Positions 55,411-64,000 of a stretch of 64,000 nucleotides of DNA are shown here, piece after piece. A program made the position numbers and the translations under genes. Within the stretch, counting starts at the first letter, position 1; each line of letters starts with the position of its first letter. This DNA comes from an uncultured Caulobacterales bacterium (GTDB lineage: Bacteria; Pseudomonadota; Alphaproteobacteria; Caulobacterales; Caulobacteraceae), in assembly GCA_903840435.1 (NCBI GenBank), contig CAIMFV010000047.1, positions 183,582 to 247,581 of the forward strand, read 5' to 3'. The notes under the pieces were generated by a model. It made no database searches. It was not told where the DNA came from and was given only the letters and a program-made list of their open reading frames with translations.

Positions 55411-56994
55411 TCACTGGGTCTTGGAGGCCGGGGCAAAGGCTTCCTGCAAGTCTGCCTGATCTTCCAGCGATGGTAGATAGGTTGGCGGATGGCGTGCCTG
55501 GGCGGCGCGCTCAAAGGCTGCCCCCATTTGCAATAGCTTCGCCTCGCTCCAGGCCGGGCCCACGAACGATAGGCCGATGGGCAGGCCTCGGATCGCCCCC
55601 ATGGGAACGGTCAGGTGCGGATAGCCTGCAATGGCGGCAAGGCTCGCAATCCCTCCCGCATCGTGGTCGCCCGTCACCACATCAATCCGCCAAGCAGGTC
55701 CATAGCTTGGAGCGATGAGGGCGTCGAGTTTGTCGCGGGCCAGCAGTCGGTCGATACCCTCTGGGCCTGCCATCTGCTTGGCGCGTGCCCGCGCGGCCAG
55801 ATAGGCGGGATCATCCAGGCCCTTTGCCTGTTCGGCCGCCTCAAAATAGTCCTGACCGAAGAGCACCATTTCACGCGGAGACTTGGCATTGAAGCCGATG
55901 AGTTGGGCCAGGGTGCGCATCTGCACCTGGGGCGCAGCCTTGGCGAGATAGACGTCGAGGTCGGCCTTTAATTCGGTTTTTAGCACCAGATCCTCGTCAG
56001 CCCCGAGGGCGGGATTGCGGTGAAAGTCGGTGATTTCGACCAATACCGCGCCCTGAGCAGCCAAGAGCTTTAAGGTCGCGTCAAAGGCGGCCATTTGCTC
56101 AGCGGAAAACGCCTCAGCGGCACCGCGCAAGATCCCTAAGCGGACGCCCTTCAAACTGGCGCTGGCCAAGCCTTGGCTAAAATCCACCGGCGGAGGGCTT
56201 GCCTTGGTCGCCGGGTCCTGGTCGTCGGCGCCAACCATGGCGTTCAAGAGCAGGGCTGCGTCCAACACGCTGCGCGCCATGGGGCCCGGCGTGTCTTGGC
56301 TATGGGAGATCGGCACGACATAGGTGCGCGATATGCGTCCCACAGTCGGCTTCAATCCGACGAGACCGGTCAATGACGAGGGGCAGGTTATCGAGCCGTC
56401 TGTCTCTGTGCCGACGCCTGCTGCCGCCAAACTCGCCGCAATCGCTGCGCCTGTGCCTGACGACGAGCCACAAACATTGCGATCAAGGGCATAGGGATTA
56501 CGTACCAGCCCGCCGACGGCGGACCAGCCGCTGATCGAGGCGGAGGAGCGGATATTGGCCCACTCCGACAAATTGGTTTTGCCTAGAATGATCAGGCCAG
56601 TGGCGCGCATATGCGCCACCAAAGGTGCGTCGCGGTGGGTGATGTTGTCGGCCAGAGCTAAAGACCCAGCCGTGGTGGCCATCTCGTCGGCTGTCTCAAT
56701 ATTGTCCTTGACCAAGACGGGTATGCCCGCCAGCGGTGACAGGGGGCGCCCTTCAGCCCGGGCCCGGTCGACGGCGCGAGCCTCGGCAAGCGCTGCCGGG
56801 TTGAGCGCTAAAATGCTGTTGAGGGTGGGGCCAGCCTTATCAATTGCTGCAATGCGCGCCAGATAGGCCTTTGTCAGGGCTTCGGACGTGATCCTGCCTG
56901 CGGCAAGGTCAGCGCTCAGGTCCGCAAGACCTCGCTCTTCGACCGAAGGAGTTGAACTGGCGACCGCTGCAGCGGCGAGCAATGCTATGAGCAT
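55411..56994 (-). CDS. secreted amidase (amidase signature family)
   Basis: 527-residue amidase with the Ser-cisSer-Lys centre: Lys in PVLVKDNIETADEM, the Gly/Ser-rich signature GSSSGTGAAIAASLAAAGVGTETDGSI, and SLTGLVGLKPTVGRIS. A short hydrophobic N-terminus (LIALLAAAAVASS) suggests export. The family hydrolyses amides and includes peptide amidases. It follows the acyl-CoA synthetase on the same strand after 21 bases. Confidence 0.94.
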   Translation of the reverse strand: MLIALLAAAAVASSTPSVEERGLADLSADLAAGRITSEALTKAYLARIAAIDKAGPTLNSILALNPAALAEARAVDRARAEGRPLSPLAGIPVLVKDNIETADEMATTAGSLALADNITHRDAPLVAHMRATGLIILGKTNLSEWANIRSSASISGWSAVGGLVRNPYALDRNVCGSSSGTGAAIAASLAAAGVGTETDGSITCPSSLTGLVGLKPTVGRISRTYVVPISHSQDTPGPMARSVLDAALLLNAMVGADDQDPATKASPPPVDFSQGLASASLKGVRLGILRGAAEAFSAEQMAAFDATLKLLAAQGAVLVEITDFHRNPALGADEDLVLKTELKADLDVYLAKAAPQVQMRTLAQLIGFNAKSPREMVLFGQDYFEAAEQAKGLDDPAYLAARARAKQMAGPEGIDRLLARDKLDALIAPSYGPAWRIDVVTGDHDAGGIASLAAIAGYPHLTVPMGAIRGLPIGLSFVGPAWSEAKLLQMGAAFERAAQARHPPTYLPSLEDQADLQEAFAPASKTQ

Positions 56995-57015
56995 GGAAGG
57001 GGGGCCTTCTGGCGG

Positions 57016-58812
57016 CTAAATCCGAATTTCACCCGTTTGCAGGCGCCGATAAAGCTCGGCTGTCAGGGGAATGAAGCCCTGTTCGCTATCGCGGAAATAG
57101 ATCGGGTCGGAAACCTTGGTCGGGTCAAAACCCTCCTCAACCAGATCGACCTTGCGATATTTGAACGTACCGGTGATTTCAAACTGGGGCTGCAAGCGCA
57201 AAAACAGCGGCCGCGCATAGGCGGGCAGGTGGAGGTCGAGCAAGCCCTCGAGCGCCTTGATGTCAAAGGTCTGATCCACCACCAAGGAGGCCATTCCGGC
57301 GCGGCCGTCGGCGCCGTCAACCGTAACGCCGTAGACATTGGCTTCGATGACGCCCGTACAGGACGAGATGGCGGCGGCCACTTCACCGGTGGAGACGTTT
57401 TCTCCTTTCCATCGAAAGGTGTCGCCGATCCGATCAACGAAATAGAAGTAGCCCTCGGCGTCTTGGCGCATCAGATCGCCAGTGCGGAACCAGGCGTCGC
57501 CGAGCTCGAAGGCATCGCGCAGCACCTTTTTCTCCGTCGCGGCCTTTTCGGCATAGCCGGTAAAGTTTGACCGCGCATCTGAGCCGATCTTCCCAATGGC
57601 TTCGCCAATCTCACCGGGACGGCACTCGATGCAGCGACCCTTGGCGTCGCGGACGGGCGCCTCGGTTTCGATATCGAACCGCACGAGGCGAATATTGAAC
57701 CGGCTGCGCAAATAGGACGGTACGCGACCAATGGCGCCGACCTTTCCGTCATAATTGAACAGCGAAACATTGCCCTCTGTCGCGCCGTAGAATTCGAGGA
57801 TTTTGGGGATGCCAAAACGGGCTTGCATCTTTTCCCACACCTCGCCGCGCAGGCCATTGCCAAAGGCGAGGCGAAGCTTGTGGCCACGTTCTTCCATGCG
57901 CGGGGGCTGGTTGACCAAATAGCGGCACAGTTCACCAATATAGACGAACATAGTCGCCTTTTTGTCGATCACATCGTCCCAGAATTGGCTGGCGGAAAAC
58001 CGGCGCTTCAAGAGGATCGTGGCGCCGTTCATCAGGCCCGCACCCATGGCACACAGGCCGCCTGTGGCGTGATAGAGAGGCAGGGCGACATAGATGCGGT
58101 CGGTCGTCCGTGCATCCGTGGCGCCCGCAAACCCGCGCATATAGAGTTGCGCACGCAGGTGGGTGATTTTTGCCGCCTTCGGCAATCCCGTCGTGCCAGA
58201 GGTAAAGATATAGAGCGCGACGTCTTTGGCGGTCAGGTTGGCTCTGGCCGTATCGCGTGAAGGACGCAGTGACGAGACCCCCTTCAAGGCGCGGTCAAAG
58301 TCCCGGTCGCCTCGTCCGTCCCCGCCCAAGATCCACTCGGTCATGGTCCGCGCCAACTGTCCGCGCACGGCTTCAAATTCGGGTGCGGTCTCAGAATCAC
58401 AGATCAGGTGGATGGCGCCGGAAATATTCAAGCAGTGGGTCAGAGCCGCGCCGGTGATTTGGTTATTAATCAGCGCCGAGGCGACGCCAACCTTAGACAA
58501 GCCGTACCACACGGCCACATATTCAATCCGGTTTGGCATGAACAGTGCCACCGTGTCGCCCCGGCGAATGCCGCGGCTTGTGGCCCAGTGGGCAAAGCGA
58601 TTGGCCATGGCGTCGAAGGCGGCATAGGTGATGCTGCGCCCTTCAAACTCAATCGCGGTCGCAGCCATGTTGCGATCAACCGCCAATTCCAGATCGTCGC
58701 AAATCAGGCGATCTGAATCCGGCGTGACAGAGCGGATGCGGCCCAGCGTCCGAAAAAGACTGCCCACGAATCGGAGCTCTCGCCCCAGTCGCGCCGTCAA
58801 ACCCTTAGCCAT
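57016..58812 (-). CDS. long-chain acyl-CoA synthetase, FATP-like
   Basis: 598-residue adenylate-forming enzyme. P-loop YIFTSGTTGLPKAAKITH, EFYGATEGN, GDLMRQDAEGYFYFVDRIGDTFRWKGENVSTGEV. The C-terminal FKYRKVDLVEEGFDP and the early LEFEGRS-type region match very-long-chain acyl-CoA synthetase/fatty-acid transport proteins. It activates fatty acids with CoA and ATP at the membrane. ATG 58812 is preferred to an upstream GTG at 58836. Confidence 0.94.
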   Translation of the reverse strand: MAKGLTARLGRELRFVGSLFRTLGRIRSVTPDSDRLICDDLELAVDRNMAATAIEFEGRSITYAAFDAMANRFAHWATSRGIRRGDTVALFMPNRIEYVAVWYGLSKVGVASALINNQITGAALTHCLNISGAIHLICDSETAPEFEAVRGQLARTMTEWILGGDGRGDRDFDRALKGVSSLRPSRDTARANLTAKDVALYIFTSGTTGLPKAAKITHLRAQLYMRGFAGATDARTTDRIYVALPLYHATGGLCAMGAGLMNGATILLKRRFSASQFWDDVIDKKATMFVYIGELCRYLVNQPPRMEERGHKLRLAFGNGLRGEVWEKMQARFGIPKILEFYGATEGNVSLFNYDGKVGAIGRVPSYLRSRFNIRLVRFDIETEAPVRDAKGRCIECRPGEIGEAIGKIGSDARSNFTGYAEKAATEKKVLRDAFELGDAWFRTGDLMRQDAEGYFYFVDRIGDTFRWKGENVSTGEVAAAISSCTGVIEANVYGVTVDGADGRAGMASLVVDQTFDIKALEGLLDLHLPAYARPLFLRLQPQFEITGTFKYRKVDLVEEGFDPTKVSDPIYFRDSEQGFIPLTAELYRRLQTGEIRI

Positions 58813-58895
58813 GCTCTGCGGTTCCCGCCCACCCACTTACAGCTTGATTTGAACGCCACGCCTGCGGCGGTCAAGTTTATACGCACGGAAAAGAA

Positions 58896-58923
58896 AAGCC
58901 CTGGACCATTCGGTCCAGGGCTT
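58896..58923 (-). terminator. Rho-independent terminator of groESL
   Basis: A perfect 12-bp stem AAGCCCTGGACC/GGTCCAGGGCTT with a four-base loop. On the reverse strand it is followed by TTTTCTTTTCC. It lies about 28 bases after the groEL stop, between groEL and the acyl-CoA synthetase gene. Confidence 0.92.
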
Positions 58924-58951
58924 CCTCGAGTTCAGCTGAGACGGGGCTGGA

Positions 58952-60661
<1,710 letters not shown>

Positions 60662-60682
60662 TCAGGGAAGAAGGGGCGAAAC

Positions 60683-60967
60683 TCAGACGATGCCGAGGAT
60701 GTCGCTTTCCTTCATGATGATCAGGTCCTGACCGTCGAGCTTGACTTCAGTGCCCGACCACTTGCCGAACAGCACACGATCACCGACCTTGACGTCGAGT
60801 TCGATGCGCTTGCCAGCTTCGTCGCGCGAGCCGGGTCCGACCGCCAGGATTTCGCCTTCTTGCGGCTTTTCCTTCGCGGTGTCGGGAATGATGATCCCGC
60901 CCTTGGTCTTCGATTCTTCTTCGACGCGCTTCACAAGGACGCGGTCGCCGAGAGGACGAAACGCCAT
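60683..60967 (-). CDS. groES: co-chaperonin GroES
   Basis: 94-residue co-chaperonin: [44 protein letters not shown], then [18 protein letters not shown] and the C-terminal ESDILGIV. It caps GroEL. The ATG at 60967 follows GGAG and a run of A. An earlier in-frame start would include the leader. First gene of groES-groEL. Confidence 0.98.
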   Translation of the reverse strand: MAFRPLGDRVLVKRVEEESKTKGGIIIPDTAKEKPQEGEILAVGPGSRDEAGKRIELDVKVGDRVLFGKWSGTEVKLDGQDLIIMKESDILGIV

Positions 60968-61039
60968 TTTTTTTCTCCAGAAATTTCTAAACCCAAAGAG
61001 GGTAGCTAAGGTCGCCACACACGCGTGCCCACCCAACTG

Positions 61040-61066
61040 TTAGCAGTCGAATGGGCTGAGTGCTAA
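61040..61066. promoter_or_regulatory. CIRCE element (HrcA operator)
   Basis: TTAGCAGTC-N9-GAGTGCTAA. This differs from the CIRCE consensus TTAGCACTC-N9-GAGTGCTAA at one base of one arm and keeps the 9-base spacer. It lies about 75 bases upstream of groES, just downstream of the promoter. HrcA repressor would bind it; hrcA is not in this window. Confidence 0.95.
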
Positions 61067-61069
61067 CGG

Positions 61070-61104
61070 TGGTGCAGATAGGGGGGGTGACCGGGCCTGT
61101 CAAG
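61070..61104 (-). promoter_or_regulatory. groESL promoter (sigma-70-like, overlapping RpoH-type)
   Basis: On the reverse strand, TTGACA (61098-61103), a 17-base spacer and TATCTG (61075-61080) form a good sigma-70 promoter. The same bases also read CTTG-N18-CCTATCTGCA, matching the alphaproteobacterial RpoH pattern. The start point would fall at the edge of CIRCE. Confidence 0.7.
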
Positions 61105-61346
61105 GAAGGGGGCGCGCGCGGCTGGCAAAAAATTTTCAACACCGACGTGGAAGCGGAGCGGAAAATGGCGAAAGTCTGGGCTTGCGCATCAGGCCGCTGC
61201 AGCAGACGTTCAAAATCCGTTGCGTGTCGCGGCGGCGGCGTGTATAGACCCGCGCTCATTTATTCCTACTCGTGAGAGTGGGCCGTCCCTCCTTGCTCGC
61301 CGCGCGTGACGATTCAAGCGCGGCGGTTTCGTTTCGGAAGTCCGTC

Positions 61347-61949
61347 ATGGCCGAGATTGTTTTGAATGTGGAAGTGCGCGAGCGCACGGGTACCGGCGGC
61401 GCTCGCGAAGCCCGACGTTCTGGCAAGGTGCCTGGCGTGCTCTATGGCGGTCCGCGCGGCCCGGTGCCGATTGCCGTCAACGCCAATGAGTTCCGCAAGG
61501 CGCTCTATACGGGCAAGCTCCTCGGTCACTTGGTGACTTTGAAATATGGCGAAGAGAGCCAAGGCGTCATCGCCAAAGACATTCAGTTTCATCCGGTTAA
61601 TGACCAGCCTGTGCATTTCGACCTCTATCGTGTCGACGAGCATCAATTGGTCAAGATTTCCGTGCCGGTTCACTTCCGCCATCAGGATGCGAGCCCCGGC
61701 TTGAAAAAGGGCGGTGCTTTGAACATCGCCCGCCATGAAGTCGAGATCTGGGCCCCAGCCGACCACATTCCCGAAGACCTGGTTGCCGACTTAACGGGCC
61801 TTGAAATCGGCGAGTCCATCCGGTGGTCAAACCTGAACGCGCCTCAAGGTGTCGAGCCGGTGATCAAGGGCCGAGATTTCGTCATCGCCACCGTTGCAGG
61901 GTCTGCAGCTTCGGCGTCGGCGGAAGCGGCGGAAAACGCCGCGAGCTAG
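61347..61949 (+). CDS. rplY: 50S ribosomal protein L25/general stress protein Ctc
   Basis: 200-residue long-form L25 (TL5/Ctc type) that binds 5S rRNA. It has an N-terminal domain with VEVRERTGTGGAREARRSGKVPGVLYGG and KDIQFHPVNDQPVHFDLYRV, and a C-terminal Ctc domain with LKKGGALNIARHEVEIWAPADHIPEDL. The tail is Ala/Ser-rich. ATG 61347 is chosen as the family begins AEIVLNVEVRE. First of rplY-pth-TPR, divergent from groES. Confidence 0.97.
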   Translation: MAEIVLNVEVRERTGTGGAREARRSGKVPGVLYGGPRGPVPIAVNANEFRKALYTGKLLGHLVTLKYGEESQGVIAKDIQFHPVNDQPVHFDLYRVDEHQLVKISVPVHFRHQDASPGLKKGGALNIARHEVEIWAPADHIPEDLVADLTGLEIGESIRWSNLNAPQGVEPVIKGRDFVIATVAGSAASASAEAAENAAS

Positions 61950-61975
61950 GCCAAAGCTCGGCTTGGAGCTGAGCC

Positions 61976-62602
61976 ATGCTGATCCTTGTGGGCCTTGGCA
62001 ATCCTGGCCCCAAATATGCCCACAACCGACACAATGTCGGCTTTCTGGCCATGGACGCCATGGCTGAGCGTTGGCGCTTTGGTCCAGAGCGGTCGAAGTT
62101 TCAGGCTTTGGTGCGCGAGGGAACCATCGCGGGCGCGAACAGTGCGGTTCGGGTCCTGATGCTCAAGCCGCAAACCTTCATGAATGAGAGCGGGCGGTCG
62201 GTTCTGGCGGCGCTCAGCTTCGTGAAAGCCGCTCCGTCAGATGTGGTCGTCTTTTATGACGAACTCGATCTCGCTCCTGGCCGCTTCCGTATGAAGACCG
62301 GCGGCGGCGCGGCGGGTCACAATGGCGTGCGCTCGCTGATCAGCCATATTGGGCCCGATTTTCGCCGCGGGCGGATTGGCGTGGGCCATCCAGGCCACAA
62401 GGATCAGGTGATGGGACATGTGCTGTCCGATTTCCACAAGGGGGATCGTGACTGGTTGCAGCCCCTATTGACCGCACTGGCGGACGCCGCACCCTTGTTG
62501 GCTGACGGCTTGGATGACAAATATCAGGCAGAGGTCTTGCGCCTCGCCCCAGCGGAAAAGCTGGATCCGCGCAAGGCGGCCCGCACCGGCGGCGAAGCGT
62601 GA
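61976..62602 (+). CDS. pth: peptidyl-tRNA hydrolase
   Basis: Cleaves peptidyl-tRNA that has dropped off the ribosome. 208 residues: LVGLGNPGPKYAHNRHNVGF with catalytic His, LKPQTFMNESGRSV, YDELDLAPGRFRMKTGGGAAGHNG, and IGVGHPGHKDQVMGHVLSDF. Length is standard for the bacterial enzyme. It follows rplY by 26 bases, a common pairing. Confidence 0.98.
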   Translation: MLILVGLGNPGPKYAHNRHNVGFLAMDAMAERWRFGPERSKFQALVREGTIAGANSAVRVLMLKPQTFMNESGRSVLAALSFVKAAPSDVVVFYDELDLAPGRFRMKTGGGAAGHNGVRSLISHIGPDFRRGRIGVGHPGHKDQVMGHVLSDFHKGDRDWLQPLLTALADAAPLLADGLDDKYQAEVLRLAPAEKLDPRKAARTGGEA

Positions 62603-62619
62603 ACTGAGCGAGCAAACCC

Positions 62620-63381
62620 ATGGGCCTTATCCTCGGCGCAATCTTCAACCCATATTTCCTATTCGGGCTCGGCCTGTCTATCGCCTGCTGCTTTCACATT
62701 GTGCGCACGGGGCAAAACAGCTTTTGGCTCTGGATCGTGCTGATGTTTTCGGGCCTAGGCGTCTTGGTCTATTTTTTCGTCATCATCCTGCCCTCGCTCT
62801 TTGAAGGGCCAACGGCGCGCAAGCTTGGCGCGACAGCGCGCGAGACGCTCGATCCCCACCGCGACTATCGTGAAGCCCTGAAAGCGGTCGAAGATAGCCC
62901 CACTGTGGCCAACCGCATGCGTTTGGCTGCTGCTGCCGCCGCCCAAGGACGTCACGAGGAGGCTGAAACCCTCTATCGCGAGGCAGCCCAAGGCGTCCAT
63001 GCCGAGGACCCAAGCTTGCAACTTGGCCGTGCCAAGGCCTTGGTTGAACTCGGCCGCTTCGATGAGGCGCTCGAGGTCCTGCGAAAGCTCGCCTTGCAGG
63101 GAGAAGAAGGCCAAACGCCACAGGCCGTGCTGGCCACGGCGCGAGCCCTCTATGGCGTCGGACGTCCGACAGACGCTGAAGCTCAGTTCAAATGGGCGTC
63201 GGAGCGGATGCCAGGCTTTGAGGCCATGGCGCGCTATACCGCCTTTCTCGCTGAAACAGGCCGTCTTGCCGAGGCCAAGGCCAATCTGGAAGAGATCGAC
63301 CGGCGCATGGCGCGCCTATCAGGCCCCTTCCGCCGCGAAGCCAGCCAGTGGCGCGACCTCGCCGCCGCACGGCTTCGCTGA
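62620..63381 (+). CDS. membrane-anchored TPR protein
   Basis: 253 residues with two N-terminal membrane helices (about 8-28 and 33-58). Tetratricopeptide-like repeats span about 90-250 (ALKAVEDSPTVANRMRLAAAAAAQGRHEEAETLYREAAQG, LGRAKALVELGRFDEALEVLRKLAL). It is probably a scaffold in the inner membrane. It follows pth by 17 bases and is likely co-transcribed. No further family assigned. Confidence 0.88.
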   Translation: MGLILGAIFNPYFLFGLGLSIACCFHIVRTGQNSFWLWIVLMFSGLGVLVYFFVIILPSLFEGPTARKLGATARETLDPHRDYREALKAVEDSPTVANRMRLAAAAAAQGRHEEAETLYREAAQGVHAEDPSLQLGRAKALVELGRFDEALEVLRKLALQGEEGQTPQAVLATARALYGVGRPTDAEAQFKWASERMPGFEAMARYTAFLAETGRLAEAKANLEEIDRRMARLSGPFRREASQWRDLAAARLR

Positions 63382-63430
63382 GGTAAACCAAGCCCTTACC
63401 GCCGGACCCCTGTCCCAGGGGGCCTGAGAC

Positions 63431-64000
63431 GGGCCTGCCAAGGTTTGCAGATGATCTCCTCGATACCGGCCTTAGCCGGTCATGAGCGGAAGATATTGAA
63501 ATCACGCACCTTTCCACCGCTCACCCCGGCGTAGGCCGGGGTCCAGGGACGGGCCTGCTGAGGTTTGGGATGATCCTCTGGATACCGGCCTTCGCCGGTC
63601 ATGAGCGGATTTAATTGAGCACCACCTAAACACCGCTCCCCCCGGCGTAGGCCGGGGTCCAGGGACGGGCCTGCTGAGGTTTGGAGATGATCCCCTGGAT
63701 ACCGGCCTTCGCCGGTATGAGCGGAAGATATTGGAATCACACACCTTTCCGCCGCTCCCCCCGGCGCAGGCCGGGGTCCAGGGGCGGGCCTGCTGAGGTT
63801 TTCGGATGATCCCCTGGATACCGGCCTTCGCAGGTCATGAGCGGAAGGTATTGGAATCACACACCTTTCCGCCGCTCCCCCCGGCGTAGGCCGGGGTCCA
63901 GGGACGGGCCTGCTGAGGTTTGGGATGATCCTCTGGATACCGGCCTTCGCCGGTATGAGCGGAAGATATTGGAATCACACACCTTTCCGCCGCTCCCCCC
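63431..64000. repeat. tandem array of about 120-bp hairpin-rich repeats
   Basis: Five units begin with GGGCCTGC at 63431, 63551, 63667, 63786 and 63906, with periods of 116-120 bases; the array runs off the window end. Each unit carries a stem ACCGGCCTTCGCCGGT, a second stem CCCCGGCGTAGGCCGGGG, and an outer pairing GAGCGG/CCGCCGCTC. Units differ by a few substitutions and 1-4 base indels. The second stem matches a type of G+C-rich intergenic palindrome common in alphaproteobacteria. Reverse-strand frames through it are repeat translations, not genes. Confidence 0.92.

Noticed and set aside
63188..63860. Reverse-strand frames of 80-126 codons with RRPVSRGSS-type repeats
   Set aside because: They are translations of the intergenic hairpin array; periods are not multiples of three and there are no start signals.

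Overview
This is a G+C-rich stretch of bacterial chromosome, almost certainly from an alphaproteobacterium. The support is a DUF4167 protein, a RegB/RegA (ActS/ActR) redox two-component pair next to a SCO/SenC gene, an MmcB-type DNA repair protein, an alphaproteobacterial-type SerC with a serC-motif-like RNA leader, and two heat-shock promoters matching the alphaproteobacterial RpoH pattern CTTG-N17/18-CYTATNT. The gene set (DUF6356, DUF3667, PHA depolymerase, MASE1 hybrid kinase) would fit a Caulobacterales-like organism, but the order cannot be fixed from the window alone. I saw no rRNA, tRNA, CRISPR array, prophage or transposase gene.

Layout. 0.1-3.1 kb: acyl-CoA dehydrogenase, MOSC protein and prmC in one direction. 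3.4-7.4 kb: a DUF4167 protein with a long charged low-complexity middle and a C-terminal AT-hook, then clpB behind a heat-shock promoter. 7.7-13.4 kb, reverse strand: a Tat-exported HisC-like aminotransferase and the serC-serA-purA run. 13.5-15.8 kb: a DUF4160/DUF2442 pair and small hypothetical, membrane and secreted proteins. 15.9-17.8 kb: an alkyl/aryl-sulfatase. 17.8-23.8 kb: a visibly more A+T-rich stretch with three Tad-type pseudopilin/VWA genes, orphan membrane or secreted proteins and two side-by-side long palindromes. 23.8-32.4 kb: an Lrp regulator, DUF6356, an alpha/beta hydrolase, a membrane M28 peptidase, a receiver/Hpt-like pair, purD and xseA. 32.4-43.2 kb: TPR, membrane and regulator genes, carboxylesterase, WecG-type glycosyltransferase, a styrene-oxide-isomerase-like membrane protein, aldo/keto reductase, MASE1 hybrid kinase and an FAD protein. 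43.2-50.3 kb: GDSL esterase and gloB, a methyltransferase, PII, DUF3667, a TPR/ATP-grasp fusion, a lipase and mmcB. 50.3-56.9 kb: regA, regB and senC, phaZ, a YgjP-like metallopeptidase and an amidase. 57.0-63.4 kb: an acyl-CoA synthetase, groEL-groES under CIRCE/heat-shock control, rplY, pth and a TPR protein. The window ends in a tandem array of roughly 120-bp hairpin-rich repeats.

Most of the window is housekeeping. Serine and purine synthesis (serC, serA, purA, purD), protein quality control (clpB, groESL) and translation maintenance (prmC, pth, rplY) sit among single-gene metabolic functions. The most unusual item is a receiver protein (28693-29304) whose phosphoacceptor Asp is replaced by Glu and which ends in a FliM-like SQDDIDALL tail. 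It is translationally coupled to a helical protein that looks like an Hpt domain without its histidine. Also notable are the twin palindromes near 21.0 kb, three ACAGGT hexamers phased at 10 bp near 17.9 kb, the TPR/ATP-grasp fusion and the terminal repeat array.
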